Shown here: one piece after another, positions 6,980-9,127 of the stretch | Numbering within the stretch: position 1 is the stretch's first letter | Layout of the letters: each line of letters opens with the position of its first letter | DNA from: Paracoccaceae bacterium | Lineage (GTDB): Bacteria > Pseudomonadota > Alphaproteobacteria > Rhodobacterales > Rhodobacteraceae | NCBI GenBank assembly: GCA_023254015.1 | Contig: JALQYS010000604.1 | Coordinates: 1 to 9,127 of the forward strand | Reading direction: 5' to 3' | Length of the DNA: 9,127 nt | Made by a program: the position numbers and the translations under genes | Notes under the pieces: generated by a model | Databases searched by the model: none | What the model was told of the DNA's origin: nothing | Seen by the model: only the letters and a program-made list of their open reading frames with translations

Positions 6980-7392
6980 CACAGCGCCACAAAGGTCAGC
7001 TCGCCCGCCGAGGCCAGGCTCACCTCATAGGTCGCCTCGCCATTGTGGCTGCCCGCATAGTCGATCGAGGTGATCTGGAACGGCCCCTCGATGGTGCCGA
7101 AGCCCGGGACGATCACCTGAAAATCCGGCATGTCGCCATCAAAGAAGATCTGCCGCGCCCGCGCATCCGTGGCCGCATCGCGAAACACGCCCGAGCCCGA
7201 GATGCTGGCCGATTTCACTCCGGCCCCGGCCAGCAACTCACGCCAGCCGCCCGCGCTGTCCAGGTTCGTCACATCCACCTGTTCGGCGTTCAGGCTCAGC
7301 CGCTGCGACCTCAGCCCCGCCAGCGTCTGAAAGGTGCCGTTGCCCACCATATCCACCTTGATCAACAGATCCTTGCCGTTCTGCACTGCCAT
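6979..7392 (-). CDS. g9: Major tail tube protein, TP901-1 family, gp9
   Basis: A 137-residue protein that starts MAVQNGKDLLIKVDMVGNGT and contains TLAGLRSQRLSLNAEQVDVT, then a SGSGVFRDAATDARAR block. It ends in strands ITSIDYAGSHNGEATYEVSL. This is the phage major tail protein (TP901-1) signature, with the 'LRSqrlslNaEqVDVTNlDS' motif seen in GTA tail tubes. In the family, stacked hexamers form the tail tube that DNA passes through. The gene has its own good SD (GGAG, 7 nt spacer). It ends TGATG, overlapping the g10 start by one base. Length is normal for RcGTA g9. Confidence 0.95.
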   Translation of the reverse strand: MAVQNGKDLLIKVDMVGNGTFQTLAGLRSQRLSLNAEQVDVTNLDSAGGWRELLAGAGVKSASISGSGVFRDAATDARARQIFFDGDMPDFQVIVPGFGTIEGPFQITSIDYAGSHNGEATYEVSLASAGELTFVAL

Positions 7393-7399
7393 GTGTCAT

Positions 7400-7403
7400 C
7401 TCC
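7400..7403 (-). promoter_or_regulatory. Ribosome binding site of g9
   Basis: GGAG lies 7 nt upstream of the g9 ATG (7392) in the 47-nt g8-g9 gap. It gives the abundant tail-tube protein its own initiation site rather than coupling to g8. Confidence 0.6.
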
Positions 7404-7439
7404 ATCAATGCCGTCAGGCCATCGCCCCGGCAGCCTCGT

Positions 7440-7838
7440 TCAGATCTCGATCCGGGCCAGAAAGGTCAGGTCGATGCGGCGGGTCGTGCCCGCGTCCAGC
7501 CGGCGCGCCACCGCGCGCTGGAACTGCATCCCCACCAGATGCCCGGTGCCCAGCACCATGCCCCCGGCCAGCATCACCTCGCACACCGCCCCGGCGACGG
7601 TTTTTGCCGCCATGAAGCCATTGGCATCGCTGATGACTGAAACGGTCAGGCGATGCTCGGCCCCCGCGCCCGTCCCGTCCGACCGGTCCACCGCCACCTC
7701 CGGCCCGATGAGCACAAAGGTGCCGGGGGACGCGCCGGAAGGGATGGCATCGACCACGCTCACCCCATCCAGCGCCGGCGCCATGACCAGCGCGCCAAAA
7801 ACCGCGGTCTGCAGGGCCGCCGCCGCCTGATAGCTCAT
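7440..7838 (-). CDS. g8: Tail terminator, DUF3168 family, gp8
   Basis: A 132-residue protein starting MSYQAAAALQTAVFGALVMA. The N-terminal helix, then GTFVLIGPEVAVDRSD, a central HRLTVSVISDANGFMAAKTV block and a C-terminal strand RRIDLTFLARIEI follow the DUF3168 (tail completion) pattern. In RcGTA this protein caps the tail tube and joins it to the stopper. A strong Shine-Dalgarno AGGAGG at 7851-7846, 7 nt before the ATG and inside the end of g7, adds to the ATGA coupling. A 47-nt gap to g9 follows, the largest within the tail genes. Confidence 0.9.
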   Translation of the reverse strand: MSYQAAAALQTAVFGALVMAPALDGVSVVDAIPSGASPGTFVLIGPEVAVDRSDGTGAGAEHRLTVSVISDANGFMAAKTVAGAVCEVMLAGGMVLGTGHLVGMQFQRAVARRLDAGTTRRIDLTFLARIEI

Positions 7839-8173
7839 GTCGCAACCTCCTCACGGGCAAAACAGGTCAGATACTGGCCACGCGGGTCAGCCTCGGTCAC
7901 CGCCAGAATGGTGAAAAGCCTCGCCCCATCCCGCAGCCTGTCCTCGGGCGTCGGCCGCTGGGGCGAGCCGATGGGCGCCCCCCGCACCGTGATGCGATAG
8001 GCGGTCTGCGACTGGCGAACCTCCTCGCCCGCAACCTCGCGCCCTGTTCCGGGGGTCAGCGCCGCCCAAAGCACGCCCCGCACCAACCAGGACAGCGCAA
8101 AGCCGCCCGCCCCGTCGGCCACACGCGCCGGGCCCTCCAGAACCATCCGGCGGTTCAGCTGTGGCACACTCAT
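7835..8173 (-). CDS. g7: Head-tail adaptor / stopper protein gp7
   Basis: A 112-residue protein, MSVPQLNRRMVLEGPARVAD onwards, with the small beta-barrel pattern of the phage head-tail adaptor (SPP1 gp16-like) family. The stretch RDGARLFTILAVTEADPRGQ, followed by YLTCFAREE near the C-terminus, is typical: a strand reading 'F.I.aV.e.D.r..yL.c..rEE'. In RcGTA this is the stopper ring that closes the filled head and docks the tail. It is coupled by ATGA overlaps at both ends, to g6 upstream (8170-8173) and g8 downstream (7835-7838). Length and position match RcGTA g7. Confidence 0.9.
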   Translation of the reverse strand: MSVPQLNRRMVLEGPARVADGAGGFALSWLVRGVLWAALTPGTGREVAGEEVRQSQTAYRITVRGAPIGSPQRPTPEDRLRDGARLFTILAVTEADPRGQYLTCFAREEVAT

Positions 8174-8766
8174 GCCTTGCCCCCCAGAATGCGCACCGTC
8201 CGCCAGCGCTCGATCAACGCCTGCACCGGGAAGGGCAGCCCGGCCCCGCGTTCCTCGCCGACCTGCCGCACCTCGTAATACTCGGCCGCCAGCAGCAGCA
8301 CCGCCTGCGCCAGATCGGCCGGCACATCGGCCCAGGTGGGGCCAAAGCCCGCGTCAAAGACCACCTCGACCCGGCCATCCATCGGCACGTTCGGAAACAG
8401 CACCCCCAAGGCGGCCAGCTTTGGCCGGTGCATGTCCTGAACCAGCCGGTAGCGGGCGGCATCCACCAGTGTTGCCGCCTCGGAGGCATCCACAACCGTG
8501 ACCGACAGGATGCTGCCCACCGGGGCGACCGGCAAAGGCTGCTCTGCCGCCGCGCGCCAATCCTCCAGCACCAGCCGGAACCGGCGCGACAACAGCACCT
8601 TGCCGATCCGCCCCTCGATCGCCGTGATCGCTGCCCGCAGATAGCCCTCGATCAACCCATCCTGCAGGCCATCATCGGCAAACCCCGTGCCCAGCCGCAG
8701 ATGGTCCTTCAAATCCTGCACCGGCAGGCTGGCCCCCGGCACCGTCGTTACTTCGGTCAGCATCAT
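8170..8766 (-). CDS. g6: GTA head-tail connector/adaptor protein gp6
   Basis: Encodes 198 residues beginning MMLTEVTTVPGASLPVQDLK, followed by HLRLGTGFADDGLQDGLI. This matches the phage gp6-like head-tail connector family and the RcGTA adaptor. In RcGTA this protein forms a ring under the portal and joins the capsid vertex to the stopper and tail. The chosen start is the first of two adjacent ATGs (8766 and 8763), where family similarity begins. The frame is open to an ATG at 8868, but those 34 extra residues are low-complexity, Arg-rich and lack similarity. The ribosome site is weak (AGAGG about 10 nt upstream). The stop overlaps the g7 start by ATGA at 8170-8173, which suggests translational coupling. 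Confidence 0.92.
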   Translation of the reverse strand: MMLTEVTTVPGASLPVQDLKDHLRLGTGFADDGLQDGLIEGYLRAAITAIEGRIGKVLLSRRFRLVLEDWRAAAEQPLPVAPVGSILSVTVVDASEAATLVDAARYRLVQDMHRPKLAALGVLFPNVPMDGRVEVVFDAGFGPTWADVPADLAQAVLLLAAEYYEVRQVGEERGAGLPFPVQALIERWRTVRILGGKA

Positions 8767-8907
8767 GTCCCTGATCCTCTCAATTCGCCCCACCATGGAC
8801 GCGCGCCCCACGCCGCTCGGACGGAGGGGAGCAGCTAGGCGGCGCGGTCGAACCCGGCGCGCGCCCATGGGTCCGGCCCGTGATGGGCCGAACCCGGTGC
8901 GGCCCCT
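8767..8907. other. Intergenic gap between g5 and g6
   Basis: This 141-bp gap is the only sizeable non-coding stretch in the window. Besides the hairpin it holds a 9-bp direct repeat, CGAACCCGG on the plus strand at 8849-8857 and 8889-8897, exactly 40 bp apart; the second copy forms part of the hairpin stem. GCGCGC-type runs lie between them. The g6 frame stays open upstream to an ATG at 8868, but the extension is arginine-rich and unlike the family. I see no convincing promoter, tRNA or small gene. Confidence 0.5.
8869..8895 (-). promoter_or_regulatory. Strong intergenic RNA hairpin after the capsid gene
   Basis: Read on the minus strand, GGGTTCGGCCC (8895-8885) pairs with GGGCCGGACCC (8879-8869) around a 5-nt loop ATCAC. 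The stem has 11 pairs: ten Watson-Crick and one U-G wobble. On the plus strand the wobble would be a C/A mismatch, so the fold suits the minus-strand transcript. It starts 12 nt after the capsid stop codon. No U-run follows, so it is not a classical intrinsic terminator. An mRNA processing or 3'-end protecting element that separates abundant capsid message from the tail genes is a reasonable inference, as is partial attenuation. Confidence 0.6.
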
Positions 8908-9127
8908 TTACGAGACGGCAACCTTCAAGAGCTTGATCGCAGCATAGTCAGTGATGTCGCCACCCACCCGCTTGTTGGCGTAGAAGAGCACGTTCGGCTT
9001 GGCCGAGAACGGGTCACGCAGGATGCGCAGGTCGGGACGTTCGGCCACCGTGTAACCGGCCGCAAAGTCACCAAAGGCGATGGGATAGGCGTTGGCACCC
9101 ACATCCGGCATGTCCTCGCAGATCAGG
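8908..9127 (-). CDS. g5: Major capsid protein, HK97 family (C-terminal end, partial)
   Basis: Only the last 72 codons are in the window; the gene enters from the right edge and stops with TAA at 8908-8910. The visible residues include PIAFGDFAAGYTVAERPDLR, then RDPFSAKPNVLFYANKRVGG, and end in AIKLLKVAVS. This is the typical end of an HK97-fold phage or GTA capsid subunit, where the C-terminal segment belongs to the A-domain/spine core. In the family the protein forms the head shell that holds packaged DNA. The gene directly precedes the head-tail adaptor g6, as in RcGTA. A strong hairpin lies 12 nt after the stop. An in-frame ATG at 9111 is internal and not a start. The family is clear; that it is a GTA rather than a prophage capsid is inferred from the downstream genes. 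Confidence 0.93.
   Translation of the reverse strand, partial: LICEDMPDVGANAYPIAFGDFAAGYTVAERPDLRILRDPFSAKPNVLFYANKRVGGDITDYAAIKLLKVAVS

Noticed and set aside
8767..8868. Upstream in-frame extension of g6 to an ATG at 8868
   Set aside because: The 34 extra residues are Arg/Gly/Pro-rich, cover the intergenic gap up to the hairpin and have no family counterpart. The protein family begins at MMLTEV (8766).
8869..8895. Hairpin after g5 as a Rho-independent terminator
   Set aside because: No U-run follows the stem on either strand, and genes g6-g15, needed in the same particle, lie directly downstream.
8840..8900. GGGTTCGACC-like segments as a tRNA T-arm or attachment site
   Set aside because: No acceptor stem, anticodon arm or D-arm can be assembled around them, and no integrase is present in the window.

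Overview
The window is a high-GC alphaproteobacterial segment. It carries the tail-side half of a gene transfer agent (GTA) structural cluster of the Rhodobacter capsulatus type (RcGTA). Every gene I can support is on the minus strand, so the cluster reads from right to left. Gene order, protein lengths and recognisable sequences match RcGTA g5 to g15 one for one, with no insertion. This points to a member of the Rhodobacterales (Rhodobacteraceae). That placement rests on recalled family sequences, not on a database search.

Layout in transcription order: the C-terminal end of the HK97-fold major capsid protein (g5, 8908-9127, cut by the window edge); a 141-bp intergenic gap with a strong RNA hairpin; then head-tail adaptor g6, stopper g7, tail terminator g8, tail tube protein g9, two tail-assembly chaperones g10 and g10.1, a very short tape measure g11, distal tail protein g12, hub protein g13, NlpC/P60 cell-wall peptidase g14 and the large 'megatron' tail-tip protein g15. 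Genes g6 to g15 are packed as one polycistronic unit. Stop/start overlaps of 1 to 14 nt or gaps of up to 13 nt join nearly all of them; the only larger gap is 47 nt between g8 and g9. Together they build the connector, a short tail and the cell-wall-penetrating baseplate. Terminase, portal and prohead protease (g2-g4) would lie just beyond the right edge. No integrase, lysis gene, replication gene, tRNA, insertion sequence or CRISPR array is visible.

The main surprise is at the left end. The g15 frame starts at 3848 and never stops before the window edge. At about 475-495 its sequence changes abruptly, in frame, from GTA g15 to the C-terminal half of a DUF885-family metalloprotein, with the HEGIPGH and SEGW motifs. 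About 1,120 residues of g15 are joined to about 160 residues of DUF885. The last ~170-180 residues expected of g15 and the N-terminal part of DUF885 are both missing. Leucine codon use also changes at the join. This is either an assembly chimera across a short GC-rich shared sequence or a real deletion/recombination that made a fused gene and truncated the GTA tail tip.
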